Part shown: positions 1 to 5,682 of the stretch, one piece after another
How positions within the stretch are numbered: position 1 is the stretch's first letter
Layout: every line of letters starts with the position of its first letter
NCBI GenBank assembly: GCA_013811715.1
Contig: JACCUS010000074.1
Span: 1-8,552, forward strand
Reading direction: 5' to 3'
Source: Nocardioidaceae bacterium
Lineage (GTDB): Bacteria; Actinomycetota; Actinomycetes; Propionibacteriales; Nocardioidaceae
Length of the DNA stretch: 8,552 nt
Made by a program: the position numbers and the translations under genes
Notes under the pieces: generated by a model
What the model saw: the letters and a program-made list of their open reading frames with translations, nothing else
The model's database searches: none
Told to the model about the DNA's origin: nothing

Positions 1-124
1 GGACACATGGCCCTGGATCACCTGAACGAACATGTCAAACTCCCTTCCGTCAAACATCTCTTACCCATGTCGATTCGTGTCGTCCACGCTACTCCGAAAA
101 GCCCATCCTCCGCGAGCCCCGCCC

Positions 125-292
125 AGACCAGATGACGCAACGATTGCGCACACCCGAAAGTCGATCAGCCTCGAGCATCTGGCTGCGATCGAACGCGCCG
201 TCAACGCCTGGATCGTCGAGGTGTTCGGACTGGACCTGTTCGGGCTGGTGCTCGACATGACCAAACTTCGCCACCTTCATCGACGCCACCAT
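125..292 (+). pseudogene. IS1634/IS4-like transposase fragment
   Basis: A short conserved stretch resembles the segment around the first catalytic aspartate of IS1634-family (IS4-type DDE) transposases: it reads SLEHLAAIERAVNAW, then GLDLFGLVLDMT, and after a one-base shift at about 263-266 it continues as NFATFIDA. The family usually has DMTNFATFID at this place, so one extra A in the AAA run at 263-265 explains the break. The rest of the transposase (both other catalytic acidic residues and the C-terminal half) is absent: from about 295 the sequence reads as a crotonase gene. No terminal inverted repeats are visible. It is a dead remnant of an insertion element joined to another gene. The family call rests on a short match from memory, so it is moderately sure. 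The first 120 bases of the window hold nothing I recognise. Confidence 0.6.
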
Positions 293-297
293 CACCT

Positions 298-677
298 GCG
301 GACGTGCTCGAAGCGCTCGACATGGCCTCGGTCTCTGTCGTGGCGGCTTCGCCGTCGGCGGCGTCTCGAGATCACCAGGGCCTGCGACTTCGTGGTGGTG
401 GCCCGCTCCGCGGAGTAGGGTATGCCCGAGTTAGACGTCGGCATCACCTCCGGAGGGGGCGGCACCACCCGGATGGCCCGGCTCATCGGACACCGGATGA
501 CCAAAGAGGTCGACCTGTTCGGGGCGCGGCATCCGGCCAACCGGTCAGCCGAGCTGGGCAGAGTGGAACCGAGTTGTGGCCGAGCGCCTGATTGAGAAGG
601 AGGGTGAGCGGAGGGTGCAGGTGCTGCCGTGTAAAACCCGCCAGGCCGTGCGGCAGCTCAAGCAGGAGACGGAGTGA
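298..677 (+). pseudogene. Enoyl-CoA hydratase/isomerase (crotonase) 3' fragment
   Basis: Crotonases hydrate or isomerise enoyl-CoA thioesters in fatty-acid and aromatic-compound catabolism. Pieces of the family's conserved core appear in order in three frames: DVLEALDMA (301-327), GGFAVGG (342-362), LEITRACDFVVVA (365-403), an in-frame TAG at 416-418 where a Phe or Tyr codon is expected, then GMPELDVGITSGGGGTTR with MARLIGHRMTKEVDLFG (419-523), ARHPANRSAELG (524-559), and after another shift AEWNRVVAERLIEKE (558-602) and a C-terminal RQAVRQLKQ ending at TGA 675-677. The order matches the second half of a crotonase, including the oxyanion-hole region around FAVGG. The N-terminal half is missing and is replaced by the transposase remnant. 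With one nonsense codon and several frame breaks the gene cannot make a functional enzyme. I am fairly sure of the family; the substrate is unknown. Confidence 0.75.
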
Positions 678-750
678 GCACGTCGGGTTCGACTCGGTCG
701 GAGTAGGCCCATCACAAGCCGCAGGTGGGCGAGGCGGCCCCTCCACACCG

Positions 751-1643
751 GTGAACCCGCGCGGCTGGAGGCCGCCGGCCCCGCCGCCGATGACCGGTGT
801 GCTGGCGCCGAACCGACGGCTTGCGACGGCCGAGGTGCTGGCCGCTGGTGAGGTCGCCGGCCCGGAGGACCTCGCGATCTCCGCGGACGGCCGGACCCTG
901 TACGCCAGCAGTTTCGGGGACGGTCGGATCGTCCGTCTCGACGTGACTCGAGGCGTCGCGCCACGAGTCGTGGAGCACGCCATTACCCACGGCAGCGCCG
1001 TCGACCTCGCGCTCCGTCCAGATGGGAGCATGCTGGTCTGCGACTGGACTCACGGAAGCCTTCTTGTGAGTCCTTCGGGACAGGTCGACACGCTCATGTC
1101 GCTGGGCACCCTCATCGACGGCCGCCCGTTCCTGCGACCCGACGGGGTAAGCGGAGCCGCCGACGGCACGATCTACATCAGCTGTCAGGGCAGCAACCGG
1201 CCGGGAACTCGAACGGCACCTTCGAAGGCCTCGAGGCTGGCGACTACGGCCGCGAAATCGCCCTGAACCCTGCCACCAATGCGACGGAGACCGTCATGGA
1301 CGGGCTGTCGTTCGCCAACGGGAACGCGATTGAGCCGGCCGGACGGTTCCTTGTCGTCGCCGACCAGTACCGCTACCGGATCGCCCGGCTGTGGCTGACC
1401 GGCCCGCAGGCCGGTCAGGTGGACTCGTTCGCCGAGAACCTGCCGGGCTTCCCGCACAACCTCCACTACGACACCGACGGTGTGCTGTGGGTCGGCCTCT
1501 ATCAGGGCCGCAGCGCCACCCTGGACCGGATCAGCTTCCGACCCCGCCTCAAACGAGTACTCGCGAAACTGCCCGCAACTGTGGTCGCAGGGCCCGTTCG
1601 GATCGCCGAGCTGCGCACTATCCGAGCCGTCACAGGGGGTTGA
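751..1643 (+). pseudogene. Strictosidine-synthase/SMP-30-like beta-propeller protein, frameshifted
   Basis: The reading frame from GTG 751 gives a proline-rich start (RPPAPPPMTGVLAPN), then repeated propeller blades with motifs such as GPEDLAISADGRTLYAS, SAVDLALRPDGSMLVCD and PDGVSGAADGTIYIS. The frame breaks at about 1198-1206, where a one-base deletion would explain the shift, and continues as NGTFEGLEAGDYGREIALN, LSFANGNAIEPAGRFLVVAD, RYRIARLWLTGPQAG and FAENLPGFPHNLHYD. These are hallmarks of bacterial strictosidine-synthase-like/SMP-30 (gluconolactonase-type) proteins, where one recognises NG(I/V)AL.PDG.FLVVAET and NLPGFPDN. The C-terminal part after about 1560 no longer resembles the family and stops at TGA 1641-1643, so the last blades are also lost or scrambled. 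The original enzyme was probably a lactonase or hydrolase. It follows the crotonase fragment on the same strand, as if both came from one catabolic operon now in decay. The start is chosen because the family usually begins a few residues before the Pro-rich segment. Confidence 0.7.
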
Positions 1644-1870
1644 TCCCAAGACCGGCCACGTGTTCTGCTTATCGGAGGCACCCAATTGCCGAGGCCGTCC
1701 GAGGTATCCACGATCGCGCCGGCCACCCCGCGGATGAGGTACATGAGATTGCAGAGACGCCTGACGGGCATCGGCTTGCGCCTCCTGCGGGTCGAAGTCC
1801 TTCCGGTCAGGCCTCAGTGCCTCGCAGATCCTGCGACTGCGGCCATGGGTAGGGGGTCACGGGAGACGCT
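1644..1870. other. Unassigned region between pseudogene and hydrolase
   Basis: No gene could be assigned here. Several frames stay open for 60 to 150 codons, as expected by chance in high-GC DNA, but none shows a family motif or a convincing ribosome binding site. A minus-strand segment at about 1690-1771 (reading LCNLMYLIRGVAGAIVDTSD) looks more protein-like than the rest, yet I do not recognise it and it has no convincing start. The stretch may be a further decayed remnant continuing the degenerate DNA to its left. Confidence 0.4.
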
Positions 1871-2698
1871 TTATGCACCGATGGGGTGGTCGCCCAAGAA
1901 AGCCTTTGTAGCCGCCGCTAATTGTGGGGCATGCGTGAGCGCCAAGGAATGGTCCGCGCCCGCGAACATCACATTATCAGCATGCGGGAGCCATGCCAGG
2001 ATGAGTTGTCGGGCCTCTTCGAACCATGGCCCGCTCTCGGTGCCCCCGATGCACAGGACAGGCTGACTGATTCGCCGTGCGTCCTCTGCCCCGAAACGCC
2101 ATGCCAATAGTGCCGGAATGTCTGTGGCGAAGAAAGTTTCGGCATCTTGCTCAACCTGAGCAAGTCCACCCGGAACGTGCCGCTCGATGTCGCGTCGCCA
2201 GTGGCGTCCGATGACCCGACCTAGAAACCGATCGAGCGCCATCGCAGAACCATGCAGACGATAGTCCTCAACGATCCGCACGTTTGCGGCGAGGAACTCA
2301 TCGGCACGGGGTATGTGCACTGGCGGTGGCTCGATGACGCACAGGCTGTGCACCAAACCCGGCGACGTGGCGGCCACCTGTAAAGCCACAGCGGCGCTGT
2401 ACGACACTCCCACCACGTGCGCGCGCTCGATGTTGAGGGTTGCGAGTAGTTGTTGGCAGTCGAGGGCGTCGCGCTCGATAGAACCCGGCCCCTGAACGGG
2501 GCTGCTGCCTGCGTAGCCGCGGCGGTGATACAGGATGACTTGATAGTGGTCACGCACGTCGGGTTGGCGGGCAAGAGGCAAGAACTCGTCAGCCGTCAAA
2601 GCAGTCTGAATCAGCACCACCGGCTCACCCGTACCGTGGACCTCGACATCTAATACCGCGTCCGGCAGGGACACGGGACGGAACTCTGCGTTGGGCAT
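1871..2698 (-). CDS. Alpha/beta hydrolase
   Basis: A 275-residue protein of the usual length for small alpha/beta-fold hydrolases. The N-terminal part has the oxyanion-hole region HGTGEPVVLIQ (residues 21-31), then YHRRGYAGSSP (57-67). The nucleophile elbow is GVSYSA with Ser99 (97-102, a Ser replacing the usual second Gly). A lid-like helical region follows at about 130-200, then the sixth strand PVLCIGG (213-219) before the expected acid, and the catalytic His250 in GADHSLA (247-253). The acid residue is less clear: Glu221 sits where an Asp is usual. No signal peptide is seen, so it is probably cytosolic. The substrate cannot be told; esterase, C-C bond hydrolase or lactonase activity are all possible. 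The start ATG at 2698 has an AAGGGA element about 11 bases and a GAGG directly upstream. It stands alone, convergent with the pseudogenes on its left, and carries no copy of the ArsR-type operator, so it is probably not part of the sulfur-type cluster. Confidence 0.85.
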   Translation of the reverse strand: MPNAEFRPVSLPDAVLDVEVHGTGEPVVLIQTALTADEFLPLARQPDVRDHYQVILYHRRGYAGSSPVQGPGSIERDALDCQQLLATLNIERAHVVGVSYSAAVALQVAATSPGLVHSLCVIEPPPVHIPRADEFLAANVRIVEDYRLHGSAMALDRFLGRVIGRHWRRDIERHVPGGLAQVEQDAETFFATDIPALLAWRFGAEDARRISQPVLCIGGTESGPWFEEARQLILAWLPHADNVMFAGADHSLALTHAPQLAAATKAFLGDHPIGA

Positions 2699-2730
2699 CC
2701 TCGCTGCAATCCCTTAAGGCCGATAATCGA

Positions 2731-2750
2731 AGACCACTACAGGTCGGTCT
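2731..2750. promoter_or_regulatory. Inverted repeat AGACC-N10-GGTCT upstream of hydrolase
   Basis: AGACC (2731-2735) and GGTCT (2746-2750) form an inverted repeat 33 bases upstream of the hydrolase start, in the probable promoter region; a weak minus-strand -10 (GATTAT) is at 2723-2728. AGACC/GGTCT half-sites are common in operators of TetR-family repressors, so this could be an operator. No TetR gene is present in the window and the arms are only 5 bp, so the call is tentative. Confidence 0.3.
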
Positions 2751-2770
2751 ATCACTATGGCGTCCCTCCG

Positions 2771-2782
2771 TCGAACGTTCGA
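2771..2782. repeat. Perfect 12-bp palindrome TCGAACGTTCGA
   Basis: A perfect uninterrupted 12-base palindrome lies 73 bases upstream of the hydrolase start in the otherwise empty stretch 2699-2970. It could be a binding site for a dimeric regulator. High-GC DNA yields some palindromes by chance, so its function is open. The rest of 2783-2907 shows nothing recognisable. Confidence 0.35.
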
Positions 2783-2907
2783 TGAACACCGCCCTGCGTT
2801 GTGCACAACCAGAGCCCGCTTGGGCCGCGAGAGCGACGAGAAGGACGCCTGACCATCGAGCGCAGTGACAGCGATGAACCCGGCTGGATCGGCTCAGTTC
2901 TCGTCTG

Positions 2908-2935
2908 CTGACCGGACGTCAGGCTGTCAAACAGC
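2908..2935 (-). terminator. Tandem short hairpins after dsrE-like gene (possible terminator)
   Basis: Two adjacent small stem-loops lie about 36 bases downstream of the DsrE-family stop codon: CTGAC-N5-GTCAG (2908-2922) and GCTGT-CAA-ACAGC (2923-2935). They may stop minus-strand transcription of the DsrE gene before the hydrolase. The stems are only 5 bp and there is no clear U tract, so this is weak. Confidence 0.25.
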
Positions 2936-2970
2936 ACCCGGGCTGGTGACGGAACGAACTGCAGACGACG

Positions 2971-3336
2971 TCAGTAGCTGAAGGTCGTCGCGGCCTCGTC
3001 GCCGATCCAGTTCCACATTGGGACGGTGCCCCCCATCTCAGCATTGGACACGAGGTTGCCCTTGTCGAGCTTCCGTGCGTCGAAGCAGATTGGGCACACG
3101 AAAAAGCGGCCGCCAGCCTTCTCGTACCGGTCCATGAGATCGGTAAGCGGCGGGCAACCTTCGCACGCCACAGCGTGAGCGAACTGTGGGATCGCCAGCC
3201 GGACGGCCTCCTTGGTGAGAAACATCAACGTAGGACGTCCATTCTCGGCGGCCCCCACCGCGACCAGAAAAGCGACCGTCACCTTCTCGGAGTCTTCGAG
3301 CCCTGTCGTCAGACTGATAACTGCCTTGTTGCTCAT
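2971..3336 (-). CDS. DsrE-family protein with four cysteines
   Basis: A 121-residue cytosolic protein of the DsrE/DsrF-like fold, small proteins that carry or accept sulfur on cysteines in sulfur-relay systems. The N-terminus MSNKAVISLTTGLEDSEKVTVAF and the hydrophobic strand RPTLMFLTKEAVRLA (34-48) are typical of the family. Four cysteines occur as two CxxC pairs: CEGC (Cys58, Cys61) and CPIC (Cys81, Cys84). The family usually has a conserved Cys near the second position, so persulfide carriage, thiol exchange or metal binding are all possible. The start ATG 3336 is chosen over an in-frame upstream ATG at 3357 because a perfect AGGAGG (3343-3348) sits 6 bases in front of it. It lies downstream of the ArsR-rhodanese gene on the same strand but has its own promoter bracketed by two copies of the presumed ArsR operator, so it appears to be part of that regulon. 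The exact substrate is unknown. Confidence 0.85.
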   Translation of the reverse strand: MSNKAVISLTTGLEDSEKVTVAFLVAVGAAENGRPTLMFLTKEAVRLAIPQFAHAVACEGCPPLTDLMDRYEKAGGRFFVCPICFDARKLDKGNLVSNAEMGGTVPMWNWIGDEAATTFSY

Positions 3337-3381
3337 ATTGATCCTCCTGGGTCGCACCGGCGTACTCGTACGCGGGATGAA

Positions 3382-3399
3382 TTCAACGGTTCTCTTGAC
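3382..3399. promoter_or_regulatory. Presumed ArsR operator, dsrE promoter, proximal copy
   Basis: The plus strand reads TTCAAC-GGTTCT-CTTGAC, 10 of 12 arm positions matching the consensus TTCAAG-N6-CTTGAA. Its edge overlaps the last two bases of the -10 box of the dsrE promoter. It is the weakest of the four copies, but its placement repeats that in front of the methyltransferase. Confidence 0.6.
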
Positions 3400-3427
3400 A
3401 AGACACCCAAGGAGCCCCTGTTGTCAA
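3398..3427 (-). promoter_or_regulatory. Promoter of the DsrE-family gene
   Basis: On the minus strand a perfect -35 box TTGACA (3427-3422) is followed after 18 bases by TCTTGT (3403-3398). The -10 box is 61 bases before the ATG at 3336. The block GGGTGTCTT around the -10 box and the following CAAGAGA also occur at the methyltransferase promoter, so the two promoters appear to be copies of one another. Both boxes are overlapped by presumed operator copies, which suits repression by steric blocking. Confidence 0.6.
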
Positions 3428-3440
3428 GTGAATCCTTGAA
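3423..3440. promoter_or_regulatory. Presumed ArsR operator, dsrE promoter, distal copy
   Basis: The plus strand reads GTCAAG-TGAATC-CTTGAA, 11 of 12 arm positions matching TTCAAG-N6-CTTGAA. It covers the -35 box of the dsrE promoter and lies 41 bases from the proximal copy, about four helical turns, so two bound dimers would face the same side. Confidence 0.65.
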
Positions 3441-3450
3441 TAAGATGGAA

Positions 3451-3473
3451 GACCGCCGCGAGACAGGCGGGTC
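3451..3473 (-). terminator. Imperfect hairpin between arsR-rhodanese and dsrE promoter
   Basis: GACCGCC (3451-3457) pairs with GGCGGGTC (3466-3473) with one bulged G and an 8-base loop. On the minus strand it is followed by TTCCATCTTATT. It lies about 80 bases after the ArsR-rhodanese stop and just before the dsrE promoter, so it may end the regulator transcript. The T tract is poor, and the call is weak. Confidence 0.3.
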
Positions 3474-3553
3474 GGACAGCGTTGGCCAGCAAGGGATGCC
3501 GGGTCAACACTGAAGGGCGACGGATGACCCACCCCCTGCGCAGCCGGGCAGCG

Positions 3554-4231
3554 CTACATCCCCTGCGGGTCCGTCCTCGCCGTGGGGAGGCCAGCGGTAG
3601 CCCATTCGGGGAAGCCGTCCTCGAGCCGTGCCGCGGCGAGACCTCTGCGGGTCAGGAGACGAACGGCTTCGTCAGCGTATACGCAATAGGGACCGCGGCA
3701 GTAGGCGGCGATGTCGGAATCGCCTGGGATCTCACGCAACCGGGACCTAAGCTCCCGAACCGGGATAGAGATGGCCCCGCGAATGTGCCCTGCGGCGTAC
3801 TCGGGCTCCGGACGTACGTCGAGCACGACGACGTCGCCGTCGCGAAGCCGCTTGCGGAGCTGGTTCCGTGTCATGGTGCGCAGCTTGCTGCGGTCACCGA
3901 GATAGTCGTCGGCGAGCTGCTGCAGCCCGGCGACGTGCTGTTCGGCTGCCTGCCGCATGGTCTGCCAGAGGGTGGACACGACGGGACCGGCCAGCGAGAA
4001 GTAGATGCGCGCTCCGTCGCGGCGCGACTGCACCAAACCTGACCTGAGCAACCGTTGAAGGTGCTGCGACGTGTTGGCGACGCTCTGATCGATCTCGTCG
4101 GCAAGTTCGTCCACGGACCGTTCGCCCTGCGCGAGCACGTCGATGAGCTCGGCTCGTCGGCCGCTCGCGAGCGCCTTGGCCGACTCGGCCAACGTGTCGT
4201 AGAGCGCCGCCTTGGCGTGATGGCCGGCCAC
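3554..4231 (-). CDS. ArsR/SmtB-type regulator fused to rhodanese domain
   Basis: A 225-residue two-domain protein. Residues 1-110 form an ArsR-type winged helix: KALASGRRAELIDVL (19-33), the recognition region ELADEIDQSVANTSQHLQRL (42-61), and the wing GLVQSRRDGARIYFSL (65-80). A linker helix follows, then a rhodanese domain (about 120-217) with VVLDVRPEPEYAAGHIRGA (135-153) and the active-site loop YCRGPYC holding Cys178 and Cys183, then the typical GFPEW (206-210). These two cysteines are the only ones in the protein; the winged-helix part has none of the metal-binding cysteines of classical ArsR. I infer that the regulator senses a persulfide or similar species through the rhodanese loop and leaves its operators when modified. 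The start GTG 4231 is chosen because GGAGG (4243-4247) precedes it and because relatives begin just before GHHxAK; an in-frame ATG at 4306 would place coding sequence across the operators. It is divergent from the methyltransferase operon. Confidence 0.88.
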   Translation of the reverse strand: MAGHHAKAALYDTLAESAKALASGRRAELIDVLAQGERSVDELADEIDQSVANTSQHLQRLLRSGLVQSRRDGARIYFSLAGPVVSTLWQTMRQAAEQHVAGLQQLADDYLGDRSKLRTMTRNQLRKRLRDGDVVVLDVRPEPEYAAGHIRGAISIPVRELRSRLREIPGDSDIAAYCRGPYCVYADEAVRLLTRRGLAAARLEDGFPEWATAGLPTARTDPQGM

Positions 4232-4259
4232 GTCCTGTGTCACCTCCGAGAGTAAGCAA

Positions 4260-4277
4260 TTCAAGTGTTCCCTTGAC
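4260..4277. promoter_or_regulatory. Presumed ArsR operator, methyltransferase promoter, upstream copy
   Basis: TTCAAG-TGTTCC-CTTGAC, 11 of 12 arm positions matching the consensus. Its right arm overlaps the -35 box TTGACA (4273-4278) of the methyltransferase promoter. It also lies in the leader of the divergent ArsR-rhodanese gene, so binding here could autoregulate that gene. Confidence 0.7.
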
Positions 4278-4302
4278 AATACCACTCCAACGGGTGTCTT
4301 AT
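4273..4302 (+). promoter_or_regulatory. Promoter of the methyltransferase operon
   Basis: A perfect -35 TTGACA (4273-4278) and a -10-like TCTTAT (4297-4302) are 18 bases apart, and the -10 box is 36 bases before the methyltransferase ATG. It shares the block GGGTGTCTT and the spacer length with the dsrE promoter. Operator copies overlap the -35 box and touch the last base of the -10 box, so a bound repressor should block RNA polymerase. Confidence 0.65.
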
Positions 4303-4306
4303 TCAA
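4276..4306 (-). promoter_or_regulatory. Possible divergent promoter of the ArsR-rhodanese gene
   Basis: On the minus strand TTGAAT (4306-4301) and TATTGT (4281-4276) are separated by 19 bases, 45 bases before the GTG start. Both boxes match only partly and the spacer is long. Both overlap the two operator copies, which would give autoregulation. Tentative. Confidence 0.3.
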
Positions 4307-4319
4307 GAGATCACTTGAA
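4302..4319. promoter_or_regulatory. Presumed ArsR operator, methyltransferase promoter, downstream copy (perfect)
   Basis: TTCAAG-AGATCA-CTTGAA is a perfect inverted repeat, the best of the four copies, and defines the consensus. It begins at the last base of the -10 box and ends 19 bases before the ATG. The spacing to the upstream copy is 42 bases. It is followed by GTACTTGG, which may be an extra degenerate half-site. Confidence 0.75.
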
Positions 4320-4338
4320 GTACTTGGAGGTACGGACT

Positions 4339-5109
4339 ATGACCGCAACCGTGGACACGCAGGACCTCGAGGCCAAGGTCATGGACATGTACCGCGACGT
4401 CGCCCAGCGTCCTCACGGTGCGTTCCACTTCGAGTTGGGTCAGCCAGTGGCGCTGCGGGTCGGCTATGACGCGAGCCTACTCGCGGGCGTGCCGACAGGA
4501 GCCGTGCAGTCGTTCGCCGGCGTCGGCTACTTCTTCGACCTCGCAGACCTTAGAGCAGGCGACACGGTCGTCGACCTCGGTAGCGGGTCCGGCATGGACG
4601 CCTTCTACGCCGCGAGTCTGGTTGGCCCGACCGGTCGGGTCGTCGGCATCGACTTCACCCGAGAGCAGGTGCAGAAGGCGCGTGTGCTCGCCGCGACATG
4701 GGGCGCGACAAACGTCGAGTTCCGGGAGGGCAGGATTGAGGCGCTGCCGTTTCCTGACGTGACCGCAGATTGCGTCATCTCCAACGGCGTCATCAATCTG
4801 TGCCCGGACAAGAAGGCGGTCTTCGCAGAGGCGGCGCGCGCGCTGCGCCCCGGAGGCCGGCTCGCGATCGCCGACATCGTCACCGAACAGCCGCTCACGG
4901 AGTCCATCGTTTGCAACGCAGACCTCTGGGCGTCGTGCATCGGAGGTGCCGCTCAACAGGACCTGTATCGAAAGGCCATCGAGTCGTCTGGGTTCGTCGT
5001 TGATCGACTTCGCGTCAACGCCTACACGTTCATCTCAGAGCAGGCACGCAACGCCAGCGCAAAGTATGGCGTGAAGAGCATCTCCGTGCTCGCCACCAGA
5101 ACCAGCTGA
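4339..5109 (+). CDS. SAM-dependent methyltransferase, ArsM-like but with an incomplete arsenite site
   Basis: A 256-residue cytosolic class I methyltransferase. SAM motif I is VVDLGSGSGMDA (77-88); the acidic residue after strand 2 is Asp105 in VVGIDFT; later motifs are CVISNGVINL (145-154) and LRPGGRLAIADIV (169-181). The overall pattern, including SN.VINL.PDK and W.SCIGGA, is that of arsenite methyltransferases (ArsM). Of the three cysteines that bind As(III) there, only the last is kept (Cys200 in ASCIGGA). The one in SNCVINL is Gly150, and the early one in a GCGNP context appears as Val62. Other cysteines are Cys145, Cys155 and Cys192. Arsenite methylation is therefore doubtful; a thiol, sulfide, selenium or other nucleophile may be the substrate. 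GGAGG (4326-4330) lies 8 bases before ATG 4339. It is the first gene of the plus-strand operon under the doubled operator, and the cupin follows after 30 bases. Confidence 0.85.
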   Translation: MTATVDTQDLEAKVMDMYRDVAQRPHGAFHFELGQPVALRVGYDASLLAGVPTGAVQSFAGVGYFFDLADLRAGDTVVDLGSGSGMDAFYAASLVGPTGRVVGIDFTREQVQKARVLAATWGATNVEFREGRIEALPFPDVTADCVISNGVINLCPDKKAVFAEAARALRPGGRLAIADIVTEQPLTESIVCNADLWASCIGGAAQQDLYRKAIESSGFVVDRLRVNAYTFISEQARNASAKYGVKSISVLATRTS

Positions 5110-5139
5110 CCACTCAAGCCCAGGAGGAGCCATGCACCG

Positions 5140-5490
5140 ATGCGAGAAGCACAACATCGACACCCGCAGGAGACGCGTCCGTTCAAGGACCACGGCCACA
5201 TGGACGTCGTCACACTCGGAGACTTCACCTTCGGGCGCGGAGTCTTCGAACCAGGCTGGGCGCTGGTCGAACGACGTCAAGCCGATCGCTGGCACGGACT
5301 CCTGCCAGACCCGGCACACCGGCATCTGTCTCTCGAAGAGCATGACCGTCCAGCTCGACGACGGATACGAGGCCACGGTCGGTCCCGGCGACTTCTTGGT
5401 CATCGAGCCGCGACACGACGCGTGGACAGTGGTGACGAACCCTGCGTGCTGCTCGACACCGGTATCGCGGCGTACGCGAAGCCCGCGTGA
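5140..5490 (+). pseudogene. Small cupin protein, interrupted by two compensating frameshifts
   Basis: A single-domain cupin of about 116 residues can be assembled from two frames. The frame from ATG 5140 gives HMDVVTLGDFTFGRGVFEPGW (ending 5259). The next conserved part, RWSNDVKPIAGTDSCQTRHTG and later YEATVGPGDFLVIEPRHDAW, is one frame over (from 5261). The end GDEPCVLLDTGIAAYAKPA is back in the first frame to TGA 5488-5490. An extra G in the GGG run at 5258-5260 and a missing base at about 5429-5431 explain both breaks. The restored protein has the second cupin motif G-D-x3-I-x-P-x-H-D-x-W and one histidine (RHTG) at the place of the first motif, so metal binding is possible. If the frames are truly broken, the first frame alone would still give 116 residues with the wrong middle. 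AGGAGG (5122-5127) precedes ATG codons at 5132 and 5140. Function unknown. It sits between the methyltransferase and the MBL-rhodanese gene. Confidence 0.7.
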
Positions 5491-5578
5491 GCGGGCGAGA
5501 AGGCTCAGCGGTCGAGCCCGACAACGCCTTGCCGTACCCCGGTGCCGGTAGCAGCTATGGCCGTCTCGTCCCTGTCAG

Positions 5579-5600
5579 CACCTGAGCATCGCCTCAGGTG
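5579..5600. repeat. Perfect 8-bp inverted repeat in the cupin-MBL gap
   Basis: CACCTGAG (5579-5586) and CTCAGGTG (5593-5600) enclose a 6-base loop. It lies in the 192-base gap between the cupin and the MBL-rhodanese gene, the only long gap in the operon. It could be an RNA stem-loop that adjusts expression of the downstream genes or a second regulator's site. There is no T tract, so it is not a typical terminator. No promoter is obvious around it. Confidence 0.45.
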
Positions 5601-5682
5601 GATGCGTGACGGCCGAGCCCCCTTGGGCCTGGCACCGGGCGGACATGCCAGCACTTCACCGTCGAATCCGAGGAGCCAGCCT

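Noticed and set aside
2755..2937. Minus-strand 60-codon open frame between hydrolase and DsrE genes
   Set aside because: No ribosome binding site, no family motif and a composition typical of chance open frames in high-GC DNA.
4232..4306. N-terminal extension of the ArsR-rhodanese protein to an ATG at 4306
   Set aside because: It would cover both operator copies and the promoter; the GTG at 4231 has a ribosome binding site and fits the family's usual start.
4237..4338. N-terminal extension of the methyltransferase to an ATG at 4237
   Set aside because: It would run through the promoter and both operators and shows no conserved residues; ATG 4339 has a well-placed GGAGG.
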